Shown in pieces: positions 5,660-14,034 of a stretch of DNA of 38,006 bases (position 1 is its first letter; each line of letters opens with the position of its first letter). The position numbers and the translations under genes were made by a program. The notes under the pieces were generated by a model. It worked only from the letters and a program-made list of their open reading frames with translations. It made no database searches and was not told the DNA's origin. Source of the DNA: an uncultured Elusimicrobia bacterium (lineage in GTDB: Bacteria; Elusimicrobiota; Elusimicrobia; Elusimicrobiales; UBA9959); assembly GCA_937870775.1 (NCBI GenBank), contig CALMZU010000180.1, positions 1 to 38,006 on the forward strand, written 5' to 3'.

Positions 5660-7720
5660 GTGCGAAGAGCCTATCTTATTCTTTTCTTCCTGCTCTTTCA
5701 ATCCCGCCCGACGACGGCCGGCGAGGACGCCTACGCCCTTTACCTGAAAGGGGACCTGCCCGCCGCGGCCCGGGCCTACGAGGCGCTGGCCTCGGAACGC
5801 AAGGGCGACCCCAGGCCTTTCCTGAACGCCGCCGCCTGCCTGCGGCAGGCCGGCCGCTACTACGAGGCCGCCGGCGACCTGGTGCGCGCGCTGGAACGTG
5901 ACCCGCACGACCCGGACATCTACTGCGAGCTGGGCTGGCTGCGCTTCCACCAGGCCGACTACACCGGCGCGCGCTCGGCCTTCGAGACCGCGCTGCGCAT
6001 ACAGGAACTGCACGCCCGCGCGGAGCTCGGCCTCGCCAGCGTCTATTCCAACCTCGACGACAAGGCCGGCACGCTGGAGCATCTGGAGAAGTACCGCAAG
6101 CTCCGCCCCGACTTCGCCGGCGTCGACTACATCCTGGCCTGGAACTACATGAACTTCAAGATGTACGACGAGGCCGAGCAGGCGCTGATAGAGGCGCTCA
6201 GGAAGGACCCCACCTTCACCGAGGCCCGGCTGCCGCTCGCCGGCATATACGCGAGGCAGGGCAAGTTCAACGAGGCCTGGAACCAGTACTACCGCGTGCT
6301 GGACTACGCGCCGCACCACCCGGTGGCCTCCAAGATGATGAAGGTGCTCGAGGGCAAGCTCACCAAACAGCCCGAGGAGATCCGCCCGCCGTTCCGCATC
6401 ACCAAGCCGCTGGAGATGGCGCCGGTGGACGCCGCGGCCAAGCTCGCCCCGTCGGTGAAGATACGCGTCGGCATAGGCACGACCGGCACCGGCAAGCAGG
6501 GGCGCAACAACCTGCTCAAGATAAAGTCCTTCGAGGGCCTGCGCGTGTACGGCAAGGCCAGCGGCAAGCTCTTCGCCGAGATCCCGCCCGACGAGGCCTG
6601 GACGCTGGTCTTCGACGGCGGCCGCGTGGTGCTCAAGGACACGGCCGGCACCGTCTACGGCCGCTTCACAGGCACGCTGGTCGTAAAGCCGGCGGCCGGC
6701 GGCTCGCTGATCTTCGACGCGGATTCCCGCACGAAGAACCCGTGGTTCCGCGGCGCGGACCGCCAGTACCGCGGCTACATGGAATTCTACCCCATAGCGG
6801 ACCGCGGCATAGGCGTGGTCAACGTGATAGAGAACGAGCTGTACCTGCTCGGCGTCGTGCCCAGCGAGGTGGCGCCGCAGTGGCCGTACGAATCCCTGAA
6901 GGCGCAGGCCGTGATAGCCCGCACGCAGGTGCTGATACGCCGCGCCCGCGGCGGCCAGCACAAGGCCGACGGCTACCACCTCTGCGACGGCCAGCATTGC
7001 CAGGCTTACAAGGGCAAGTCCAACGAGGCCAACACCACCAGCCGCGCGGTGGTGGACACCGAGGGCCAGATACTCACCTACCACGGCCGCCCCGCCTACA
7101 CCTTCTACCACTCCAACTGCGGCGGCTGGATACAGGCCTCCAAGGAGGTCACCGGCTGGGGCGACTCGCCCTACCTGGTGACCCGCCCCGACTCCGCGCC
7201 GGGCAAGCCGGTGACGCCGCTGGACCCGTGGGACTGGTACCTGTGGATAACGGGCAACCCGCAGGCCAACTGCAACTACCCCGGCCGCGTGCGCTCGGCC
7301 GAGTTCCGCTGGATGAAGATCATCCGCCAGAAGGACATGACCTTCCGCGTCAACAAGGACTACGCCGTCGGCGAGGTGGTGGACATACTGCCGCTCAGGC
7401 GCGCCCCGTCGGGCAACGTCAACTCCATAAAGATCGTCGGCAAGAAGAAGTCGGTGATCGTGGACCGCGAGCACCTGATAAGGAACATCCTCGGCTTCAG
7501 CTCGCTCAAGAGCACGCTGTTCGAGATAGAGGTCAACCGCTTCCGCAACGGCAAGGTGCGCAACTACTGGATCTACGGCGGCGGCTGGGGCCACGCGATT
7601 GGGCTGTGCCAGAGCGGCGCGGCCGGCCTGGCCGGCAAGTACGGCATGGACTTCCGCGGCATACTGGACTTCTATTTCCCGGGCACCGACATACGGCGCA
7701 TACGCTACGTCAAAAAATAG
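5660..7720 (+). CDS. TPR protein with SpoIID/LytB domain
   Basis: A 686-aa exported protein. A signal peptide (about residues 1-22) precedes several tetratricopeptide repeats (about 25-240: LYLKGDLPAAARAYEALAS and similar helical pairs). After a linker, a SpoIID/LytB domain spans about 365-680, with the hallmark LLGVVPSEVAPQWPYESLKA (Glu403 matches the catalytic Glu of SpoIID), AQAVIARTQ, HCQAYKG, and the late GGGWGHAIGLCQSGAAGLA. In Bacillus, SpoIID is a lytic transglycosylase acting on denuded glycan strands; LytB homologues stimulate amidases. No sporulation genes are seen here, so a role in wall remodelling or division is likelier. The start is GTG: an upstream extension lacks any signal peptide and runs antisense through the sigma gene. 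Confidence 0.92.
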   Translation: MRRAYLILFFLLFQSRPTTAGEDAYALYLKGDLPAAARAYEALASERKGDPRPFLNAAACLRQAGRYYEAAGDLVRALERDPHDPDIYCELGWLRFHQADYTGARSAFETALRIQELHARAELGLASVYSNLDDKAGTLEHLEKYRKLRPDFAGVDYILAWNYMNFKMYDEAEQALIEALRKDPTFTEARLPLAGIYARQGKFNEAWNQYYRVLDYAPHHPVASKMMKVLEGKLTKQPEEIRPPFRITKPLEMAPVDAAAKLAPSVKIRVGIGTTGTGKQGRNNLLKIKSFEGLRVYGKASGKLFAEIPPDEAWTLVFDGGRVVLKDTAGTVYGRFTGTLVVKPAAGGSLIFDADSRTKNPWFRGADRQYRGYMEFYPIADRGIGVVNVIENELYLLGVVPSEVAPQWPYESLKAQAVIARTQVLIRRARGGQHKADGYHLCDGQHCQAYKGKSNEANTTSRAVVDTEGQILTYHGRPAYTFYHSNCGGWIQASKEVTGWGDSPYLVTRPDSAPGKPVTPLDPWDWYLWITGNPQANCNYPGRVRSAEFRWMKIIRQKDMTFRVNKDYAVGEVVDILPLRRAPSGNVNSIKIVGKKKSVIVDREHLIRNILGFSSLKSTLFEIEVNRFRNGKVRNYWIYGGGWGHAIGLCQSGAAGLAGKYGMDFRGILDFYFPGTDIRRIRYVKK

Positions 7721-7741
7721 GCCTTTAATTAGTACAATTAC

Positions 7742-7768
7742 ATGACCGGCCGGACCGGACGAACATGA
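7742..7768 (+). CDS. Possible 8-codon leader peptide before the CorA-type gene
   Basis: A short frame, ATG plus seven codons (MTGRTGRT), whose TGA overlaps the ATG of the transporter gene in an ATGA arrangement (7765-7768). Such an overlap would let ribosomes finishing the leader restart on the transporter. It could equally be chance in a 44-base gap. In Salmonella a leader peptide (corL) controls corA, which makes this worth noting. Confidence 0.25.
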   Translation: MTGRTGRT

Positions 7769-8691
7769 TAAAGCGCTATAAGATAGAGGACCACCAGATA
7801 AAGCCCGTCGAGGCCGAGACCCCGTCGATATGGGTGGTCATAAGCCCCACCGAGGACGAGAAGAAGTGGCTGGTGGAGAACTTCAACCTCGACGAGCACA
7901 ATTTCAATTCCGCTTTCGACCCCGAGGAGCCGGCCCGCATGGAGCTGGAGCCCGACCATGTCGACCTGATCTTCAAGCGCCCGAAGAACTACTCCTCGAA
8001 GGACCATTTCATGTTCAAGGTCTCGTCGATGGGGCTGTTCCTGTTCAAGGACAAGCTGCTCGTCGCGCTGTCGGAGGACGTCAACCTGTTCTCCGGCAAG
8101 TACTTCAAGCAGGTCGGCGGCATCCGCGAGGTCTTCCTCAAGCTGATCTTCAACTCGATCTTCCATTTCATGGAGCACTTGAAGGTGATCAACATGATCG
8201 CCGACGAGATCGAGACCAAGATAACCTACTCGATGGAGAACAGGCATCTGATCAACATGTTCACCCTCGAGAAGAGCCTGGTCTACTACGTCAACGCCAT
8301 CACCTCGAACACCAGCGTGATAGAGCGCCTCAAGCACAGCGCCGACAAGATCGGCCTCTCCCCGCGCAGCGTCGAGTTCCTCGACGACATCATGATCGAG
8401 AACCAGCAGTGCTACAGGCAGGCGTCGATCTACTCCAACATCTTCGCGTCGCTCGTCGGAGCGCGCGCCTCCATCGTCAGCAACAACCTCAACATCCTGA
8501 TGAAGAACCTCAACGCCGTCGTCATCGCGGTGGCGGTGCCGAGCTTCTTCGCCGGCGTGGGCGGCATGTCCGAGTTCTCGGCGATGACCGGCATAGAGAA
8601 CTGGAAAATGGCCTATCCCATGTTCCTCTGCGCCATGCTGCTGATAGGCTGGATAACCTTCGTCCTGATAAAGCGCCTCGAGAAGCATTGA
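7765..8691 (+). CDS. CorA-family divalent metal transporter with GMS in place of GMN
   Basis: A 308-aa protein of the CorA Mg2+/Co2+ transporter superfamily: a soluble N-terminal domain (about 1-125), long acidic/basic helices (about 125-248) forming the funnel and stalk, and two C-terminal membrane helices (about 249-266 and 283-302), ending with a basic tail (KRLEKH). The signature loop after the first membrane helix normally reads YGMN and forms the ion selectivity filter; here it reads GVGGMSEFS (GGMS at 266-269), so Asn is Ser and the Tyr is missing. The family placement is from topology and this loop. Ion preference (Mg2+, Co2+, Zn2+) cannot be predicted. RimO follows after 24 bases, suggesting co-transcription. 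Confidence 0.85.
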   Translation: MIKRYKIEDHQIKPVEAETPSIWVVISPTEDEKKWLVENFNLDEHNFNSAFDPEEPARMELEPDHVDLIFKRPKNYSSKDHFMFKVSSMGLFLFKDKLLVALSEDVNLFSGKYFKQVGGIREVFLKLIFNSIFHFMEHLKVINMIADEIETKITYSMENRHLINMFTLEKSLVYYVNAITSNTSVIERLKHSADKIGLSPRSVEFLDDIMIENQQCYRQASIYSNIFASLVGARASIVSNNLNILMKNLNAVVIAVAVPSFFAGVGGMSEFSAMTGIENWKMAYPMFLCAMLLIGWITFVLIKRLEKH

Positions 8692-8715
8692 TCCGCGGCG
8701 CGCCGCGCCATAGCC

Positions 8716-10029
8716 ATGCCTAAACTCTTCATCGTATCCCTGGGCTGTCCCAAGAACCTCTCCGACGCCGAAGTGATGGCGGGCGAGCTCGCCGCCGCCG
8801 GCTGGCAGCTCACCCCCGACGAGGACGGCGCCGACGCCGCCCTCCTCAACACCTGCGCTTTCCTCGGCTCGGCCGTGAAGGAATCCGAGGCCGAGCTGAA
8901 GCGCCTGCTGGGGCTGAAGGCCCGCGGCAGGCTCGCCAAGGTGATAGTGACCGGCTGCCTCGTCGAGCGCGAGAAGGAGCGGCTCCTCAAGCGCTTCCCC
9001 GGGCTGGACGCCGCCGTCGGCATACACGCGCTGGCCGAGGCCGCGCGCGCCCTCGACAAGGGCGGCGCCTACGTGCTGCCCGCCGGCGGGCCGCTTAACG
9101 CCCCGCGGCTCAAGGCGCGCCTTACCGCGCCGCACAGCGCCTACCTCAAGATCGCCGACGGCTGCGACAACCGCTGCGCCTACTGCCTGATCCCGTCCAT
9201 ACGCGGGCCCTTCACGTCCAAGCCCCTGGCCGACGTGGTGGAGGAGGCCGCGCGCCTCGCGGAAAGCGGCGCGAAGGAAATTTCGCTGATAGCGCAGGAC
9301 ACCACCGCCTACGGCACGGACCTGTACGGCCGGCCCTCGCTGGACAGGCTGCTGAAGGAACTTGTGAAGCTGAAGGACGTGCGCTGGTGGCGCCTGATGT
9401 ACGTGTACCCCGAGCGCGTCACGCCGGGGCTGATAAAGGCGATGGCCGCGAACAAGAGCGTCTGCCGCTACCTCGACATGCCGCTGCAGCACGCCTCCGA
9501 CGGGGTGCTCAGGCGCATGCGCCGCGCCTCCACGGCCAGGTCCATACGGGAGAAGATAGCCGAGCTGCGCCGCGCGATGCCCGACATAGCCCTGCGCACC
9601 AATTTCATAGCCGGCTTCCCCGGCGAGACCCGCGCCGAGTTCGAGGAACTGCTGGCTTTCGTGAAGGAGACCCGCTTCGACAACGTGGCGGTGTTCAAGT
9701 ACTCCCGCGAGCCCGGCACCGCGGCGGCCGCCATGGCCGGCCAGGTGCCTGAATCAGTGAAGACCGAGCGCGCCGAGGCCCTGATAGCCGCCCAGAGCGG
9801 CGTGGTGGACGAATTGAACGCGGAGCTGAAAGGGAAGCGCTGCACGCTGCTGATGGATTCGCCGCTGTTCGGCCGCACCTACCGCGACGCGCCGGACATA
9901 GACGGCCGCGTGGAACTGGAAACGCCGGCGGGCGCGCGCCCGCCGAAGCCCGGCGACCTGGTACCGGCCCGCATAGTGTCGGCCACCGGCTACCTGCGCC
10001 GGGCCAGGCCGGTCAAGAGAACGAAATAG
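8716..10029 (+). CDS. rimO: Ribosomal protein uS12 methylthiotransferase RimO
   Basis: A 437-aa radical-SAM enzyme that adds a methylthio group to an aspartate of ribosomal protein uS12. The N-terminal MTTase domain has the three cluster cysteines Cys11 (SLGCPKN), Cys47 (NTCAF) and Cys81 (TGCLVE). The radical-SAM core has Cys150, Cys154 and Cys157 (CDNRCAYC) followed by LIPSIRG, and a C-terminal TRAM domain (about 372-435) binds the substrate. RimO rather than MiaB is indicated by SLGCPKNLSDAEVM and the CAYCLIPSIRGPF region. It has no visible ribosome binding site and starts 24 bases after the transporter gene. Its end overlaps the convergent HAD gene by 17 bases, with no terminator between them. 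Confidence 0.96.
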   Translation: MPKLFIVSLGCPKNLSDAEVMAGELAAAGWQLTPDEDGADAALLNTCAFLGSAVKESEAELKRLLGLKARGRLAKVIVTGCLVEREKERLLKRFPGLDAAVGIHALAEAARALDKGGAYVLPAGGPLNAPRLKARLTAPHSAYLKIADGCDNRCAYCLIPSIRGPFTSKPLADVVEEAARLAESGAKEISLIAQDTTAYGTDLYGRPSLDRLLKELVKLKDVRWWRLMYVYPERVTPGLIKAMAANKSVCRYLDMPLQHASDGVLRRMRRASTARSIREKIAELRRAMPDIALRTNFIAGFPGETRAEFEELLAFVKETRFDNVAVFKYSREPGTAAAAMAGQVPESVKTERAEALIAAQSGVVDELNAELKGKRCTLLMDSPLFGRTYRDAPDIDGRVELETPAGARPPKPGDLVPARIVSATGYLRRARPVKRTK

Positions 10030-10660
10030 AGAGGAGTTCGGACGCCGAGGAGAGCACCCGCGCCCCGGTGCGCTCCAGCCGCGCCCTGCTCTGGTGGCCG
10101 CCGGCCAGCAGCACGCAGTCCGCGCCTATGGCCTCGGCCGTCTCCAGGTCGTGCGCGGTGTCCCCCACCATCAGCACCCCGCCGCGGCGCGCGCCCAGCT
10201 CGGCCACCAGGCGGCGGCCCAGTTCCACCTTGCTAGGCGCGTATATGGTGTCCAGGCCGCAGAGCCTCTGGAAGTAGCCGGCCAGGCCGTAATGCCCGAC
10301 GGTCTCCTTGAGCAGCTCCGACGAATAGGCGGAGAGCACCGCCTGGCCTATGCCGAGACCGGCCACGGCGCGCAGCGCCCCGGCCGCGCCCTCGCGCAGC
10401 GGGCAGCCGTACTTGCGGCGCTCGTACTCGTCCATCCATTCGCGCCCCACGGCCTCGAAGCTCTCGCGGCCGAAGTCGAAACCGGCGGCCTCGTAATAGT
10501 CCTTCACCGGGAAACCGAAGATCTCGCGGTAGCGCTCCAGCGTCATGTGCGGCAGGCCGCGCTTCGCGCCTATCAGGTTGAAGACGTCCACGCAGAGCGC
10601 GGCGTCGTCCATCAGCGTGCCGTTCCAGTCCCACAGCACGTGGGAATACTTCCCCTTCAT
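10013..10660 (-). CDS. HAD-superfamily phosphatase (phosphoglycolate phosphatase-like)
   Basis: A 215-aa haloacid-dehalogenase-type hydrolase with an alpha-helical cap (about residues 20-95). Motif I is WDWNGTLMDD with nucleophile Asp11; motif II is the Ser in VLSAYS (about 110-115); motif III is the Lys in the PSKVEL region (about 145); motif IV is GDTAHD (about 168-173). In the usual DxDGT motif the second Asp is the general acid/base; here it is Asn13, a variant seen in part of this family. The substrate is probably a small phosphorylated metabolite. The start ATG overlaps the stop of the OPT transporter gene (ATGA), so it is the last gene of that transcript. Confidence 0.88.
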   Translation of the reverse strand: MKGKYSHVLWDWNGTLMDDAALCVDVFNLIGAKRGLPHMTLERYREIFGFPVKDYYEAAGFDFGRESFEAVGREWMDEYERRKYGCPLREGAAGALRAVAGLGIGQAVLSAYSSELLKETVGHYGLAGYFQRLCGLDTIYAPSKVELGRRLVAELGARRGGVLMVGDTAHDLETAEAIGADCVLLAGGHQSRARLERTGARVLSSASELLSISFS

Positions 10661-12432
10661 CGCAGCACGCCCGCCACCACCAGCGCGGCTATCAGCACGC
10701 CCACCAGGCTCTCGCCGGCTATGAAGCCGGAACTCACCGGCACCACGAGTTTTTCGGCCGCGGCGGCGTTGCGGCGCTCTATCAGCAGCGCTATGCCGGC
10801 GCCGCAGAACATGGAGATGGTGTTGAAGGCCGGCGTCGTGAAGGCCAGGCCCAGGCCGGTGGCCGAAGGGATGTACTTCCTGTACTTCGGGAAGGCCTTC
10901 TCCAGCAGCACCAGCGCTATACCCAGCACCGCGCCCACGGCCAGCGCCGCCTGCGCCGTCGGGTGCAGCGTGTGGAAGCCCTTAGCCAGCAGCTCGGCCA
11001 CGCCCTTCCAGGTCTGCGCGCCGGGGGCCGGCCAGGCGTCGGTGCCCAGCACGTCGGCCGTCGGGATCAGCAGCCGGTAGGCCGGCACCACGAACAGCGA
11101 GCCCGCCAGCACGCCGAAGAACTGCGCCCAGAACTGCTGGCGCGGGTCCGCCTTCAGCAGGTAGCCGCTCTTCAGGTCGGTCAGCAGGTCGGCCGCGTGC
11201 AGGCCCACGCCGCCGGTGACGTTGGCGGTCATCAGGTTCGTCGTGATATTGGCCGGGGCCAGCGCGCCGAACGTGATCTGCGTTATCTTGCCGAGCGCGC
11301 CGGTCGGCGTGGTGTCGGTCTCGCCGGTGGCGCGGCAGGCCACGATAGCGATGAAGAAACCCAGGAATACCGACAGCACGCCCATCCACGGCTTTATGCC
11401 GAACAGGAACCATTCGAGGAAGACTACGCACGGCGACAGCAGCAGAAGGCCGGCGAAGAACCACAGCATAGGCACCTCGGCGGACTCGCCGTCGCCGGGG
11501 CCGCCGAAGGCCGCGCCCACGCTCTTAACGGCGCGCACGACGGTGCGCCACTGGAAGGCGAAGGCCAGCAGGCCGCTGGTCAGTATCATCGCCGAGCCGA
11601 ACCACACGCTCCACGCGACGATGTTCTTGTAGCCCAGCTTCGGGTCTATCACGCCGCTCTCGTAGAGCCGCGGCGCCAGCACGCCGAAGTTTATCGCCGC
11701 GCCGAGCAGCATGCTCCAGGCCGCGCGGAAGCCCATGATGGCGCCGGCGCCCAGCATGATCAGGCTGCCCTCGAAGGAGATCGTGTAGTCGGCGAGCGGC
11801 CTCCCGGCGAGGCGCATGAAAGGGATCTGCAGTTTCTCGGGCAGGTTCCAGGGCATCCACGGCGCCTTCGCGTCGCGCAGGAAGGCCACGCAGGCCCCGG
11901 CCGCGCCGCCCCAGCCCAGGAGCCGCGCCTTGCCGGCGCCGCCTTCGCCCTCGCCGTGCAGCGCCTTCAGCGTCTCGGCCGCGGCTATGCCGGTGGGGAA
12001 GCGCAGCTGCTCGACGTTGATCATCTGCTGCTTCATCGGTATCGCCATCACCACGCCGAGCATGGCTATCGAGGTGATCCAGAAGAACATCTGCCAGCCG
12101 CCCATCACCGTGCCGGTGATCATCATCAGCGCCGGTATCGCGGCCACGGTGCCGCCGCCGGTCATGTAGCCGGCCGCGCTCGCGACGCTCTGCATCGCGT
12201 TGTTCTCCAGCATGCCGAAGGCCCGGCGGACGACGCGCAGCTTGAGCAGCGCCGCGAAGATGGCGTAGGCCAGTATGCCGGCGGTTATCGACACGCCTAT
12301 GCTCCAGCCGGTCTTCAGCGCCACGTAGAGGTTGGACAGGCTCATGAAGCCGCCCAGCAGCATGCCCGCCACTACGGCGCGCGCGGTAAGCTGGCGCCTC
12401 GATCCCTCGGCCATCTCGTTGATGTCTTCCAT
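10657..12432 (-). CDS. OPT-family oligopeptide transporter
   Basis: A 591-aa polytopic inner-membrane protein of the OPT family, which imports small peptides or metal-peptide complexes by proton symport. Visible: an N-terminal SNLYVALKTGWSIGVSI segment like the family pattern YxxLKxGxTV, a run of about 14-16 hydrophobic helices, MLENNAMQSVASAAGYM (the family's ENNxxQTxxSAG), LRFPTGIAAAETLKAL (family yPxGxAxAexL), and LTDLKSGYLLKADPRQQF (family qDLKtGxlvgatPrxQ). It shares these landmarks with the second OPT gene at 36190 but differs strongly in sequence, so the two are not a recent duplication. It begins 8 bases after the metallopeptidase stop codon. Confidence 0.92.
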   Translation of the reverse strand: MEDINEMAEGSRRQLTARAVVAGMLLGGFMSLSNLYVALKTGWSIGVSITAGILAYAIFAALLKLRVVRRAFGMLENNAMQSVASAAGYMTGGGTVAAIPALMMITGTVMGGWQMFFWITSIAMLGVVMAIPMKQQMINVEQLRFPTGIAAAETLKALHGEGEGGAGKARLLGWGGAAGACVAFLRDAKAPWMPWNLPEKLQIPFMRLAGRPLADYTISFEGSLIMLGAGAIMGFRAAWSMLLGAAINFGVLAPRLYESGVIDPKLGYKNIVAWSVWFGSAMILTSGLLAFAFQWRTVVRAVKSVGAAFGGPGDGESAEVPMLWFFAGLLLLSPCVVFLEWFLFGIKPWMGVLSVFLGFFIAIVACRATGETDTTPTGALGKITQITFGALAPANITTNLMTANVTGGVGLHAADLLTDLKSGYLLKADPRQQFWAQFFGVLAGSLFVVPAYRLLIPTADVLGTDAWPAPGAQTWKGVAELLAKGFHTLHPTAQAALAVGAVLGIALVLLEKAFPKYRKYIPSATGLGLAFTTPAFNTISMFCGAGIALLIERRNAAAAEKLVVPVSSGFIAGESLVGVLIAALVVAGVLR

Positions 12433-12440
12433 ACGCCGGC

Positions 12441-12797
12441 CTAGTAAAGGCCTTTCTCCTTAAGTTCCTCGTCGGTCATGCCGAAATAATGGGCCAGCTC
12501 GTGCATCACGGTGTGCCTCACGGCGCGCCGCAGCCCGGCCGCGTTCCGGCAGCCGGCCTCCAGGTTGTCCTTGAAAAGGGTTATCTTGTCGGGCATCGCG
12601 CCGCTGTAGCCCTGCGCCCGCTCGGGCAGCGGCACGCCCTCGTAAAGCCCCAGCAGGCCGCGGCCGAAGCGCCGCTCCTGCGCCGCCGTCGGGCGGGCGG
12701 CCACCGTCACCACCACGTTCTCGAGGCGCGCGCGCCACTCCGGAGGCAGGCGCTCCAGGGCGGCGGCGGTCTCTTTCTCGAATTCTTCCAGCGTCAC
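12441..12797 (-). CDS. Small zincin-type metallopeptidase (MMP-like domain)
   Basis: A 118-aa protein of the minimal zinc metallopeptidase family (Zincin_1, formerly DUF1025). The zinc site HELAHYFGMTDEEL is near the C-terminus: His99 and His103 bind zinc, Glu100 is catalytic, and Asp109 is the likely third ligand. No signal peptide is present, so it is cytoplasmic. The biological substrate of this widespread family is not known to me. The start is GTG at 12797 without an obvious ribosome binding site; an internal start is less likely because the family covers nearly the full length. It sits 37 bases after the TPR gene and 8 bases before the OPT gene. Confidence 0.88.
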   Translation of the reverse strand: MTLEEFEKETAAALERLPPEWRARLENVVVTVAARPTAAQERRFGRGLLGLYEGVPLPERAQGYSGAMPDKITLFKDNLEAGCRNAAGLRRAVRHTVMHELAHYFGMTDEELKEKGLY

Positions 12798-12834
12798 GGG
12801 GTTGCGGGCCGCCGGCGGGCCGGCGGCCGGGCTC

Positions 12835-14034
12835 TCAGGGCGGAGGCATCTGGCCGGGCAGCTGCGCCTCGGCGAAAGGCTTCTTCAGGTAAACGTCTAT
12901 CGACTCGTAGAAGCCCCACTCGTCCTTGTAGGCGCGGGCTTCCTTATAATAGGCCAGCGCCTTCGCGCGCAGGCCCTTCAGGTCGTAAACGTTGCCGAGC
13001 CGCACTATGGCCCAGACGCCCCAGCGGGCCGGGTGGGCCTTCGGGTCTTCCTTCAGCGTGGCCGCGGCCTTCGCGAACCAGTCGGCGGCCTCGTCGTACC
13101 TCTTCTCAACGAGGTACGTCGTGCCTATAGCGGTCATCACGCGCGGCAGGTAGCGGCGGCGGTAGGAGGGCTTGCCCTCCTCGACGGCCTTCAGGTAGGC
13201 CAGCGACTCGCGGCGGCTCTCGTCGTACTGCCGGTTCTCGTAAAGCGAGACTATCTCGACGAAATGCATCTGCGGGTGCACGGGATAGGCCTCGCGCAGC
13301 TCGCGCGACCACTTCACGGCCAGCTCGCGGTTCATGTACGGGCTGCCGGTGGTGGTGTAGATCTCTATCAGCAGCAGCTTGGCCGCCAGCGCGTTGAAGT
13401 AGCCCTTCTCCTTGCAGACGTTGAGCAGGCGTATGCCTTCCTTCGCGTCGCCGCGCAGGAAGAACTTGGCCAGTATCTTCACCACGCCGGACAGCGTGCC
13501 GGCGTAGTACTCGTACATGCCGAGGCCGAGGTAGGCGTCGTACATCTCGGGGTCTATCTTGAGCGCCATCTTGGTGTTGGAGATGGCCTTCTTGCCGTCG
13601 AAGTACGCCTTGATCCAGCGGTGCTGCAGCACCGCGAGGCGGGCGCGCAGGCCGTACATGCCGCCCAGGCACAGGTAGGCGTTGGCGTCGCCGGGGTGCT
13701 TCTTGATCCACTTCAGGCCGACGTCTATGGCCTCGTCGGTCATGGCCGCGTATTCCTTGTCCAGCTTGGGGTCCGACTCGTCCTCGAGGTACTCGAGCGT
13801 GGCCCACTTGGTCATGGCCATGCCGAAATGCGGGTAAGGATGGTCCGGGTACTTGGCCAGCGCCTCGGAGAAGTTCTTCCTGGCCTCGGGGATGTCCACC
13901 GAGTAGATGGCGTCTATGCCCTTCTTGGAGAGCAGCCGCAGGTCGTCGGGCAGGGGCTCGTACTTAGGGGTGCCGGCGGCCGCGTTGGCCGCGGCGCAGG
14001 CGCACAACAGCAGCGCTAACAGCGTCTTCTTCAT
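12835..14034 (-). CDS. Exported TPR-repeat protein
   Basis: A 399-aa protein with a signal peptide ([20 protein letters not shown]; the Cys at about 11-13 is inside the hydrophobic core rather than at a lipobox). The remainder is made of tetratricopeptide helices, e.g. [20 protein letters not shown] (about 51-70), a unit with [21 protein letters not shown], and [19 protein letters not shown] near the C-terminus, plus aromatic-rich helices between. No catalytic motif. Such proteins act as scaffolds for envelope complexes. Its ATG overlaps the serS stop codon (ATGA), so it is translationally coupled to serS. The longer in-frame extension upstream is antisense-free but lies inside serS in another frame and is rejected. 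Confidence 0.88.
   Translation of the reverse strand: MKKTLLALLLCACAAANAAAGTPKYEPLPDDLRLLSKKGIDAIYSVDIPEARKNFSEALAKYPDHPYPHFGMAMTKWATLEYLEDESDPKLDKEYAAMTDEAIDVGLKWIKKHPGDANAYLCLGGMYGLRARLAVLQHRWIKAYFDGKKAISNTKMALKIDPEMYDAYLGLGMYEYYAGTLSGVVKILAKFFLRGDAKEGIRLLNVCKEKGYFNALAAKLLLIEIYTTTGSPYMNRELAVKWSRELREAYPVHPQMHFVEIVSLYENRQYDESRRESLAYLKAVEEGKPSYRRRYLPRVMTAIGTTYLVEKRYDEAADWFAKAAATLKEDPKAHPARWGVWAIVRLGNVYDLKGLRAKALAYYKEARAYKDEWGFYESIDVYLKKPFAEAQLPGQMPPP

Noticed and set aside
9190-9215. ATA read as methionine or another amino acid
   Set aside because: ATA occupies invariant Ile positions in RimO (PSIRG) and the carbamoyltransferase (TRIQ), so the standard code fits.
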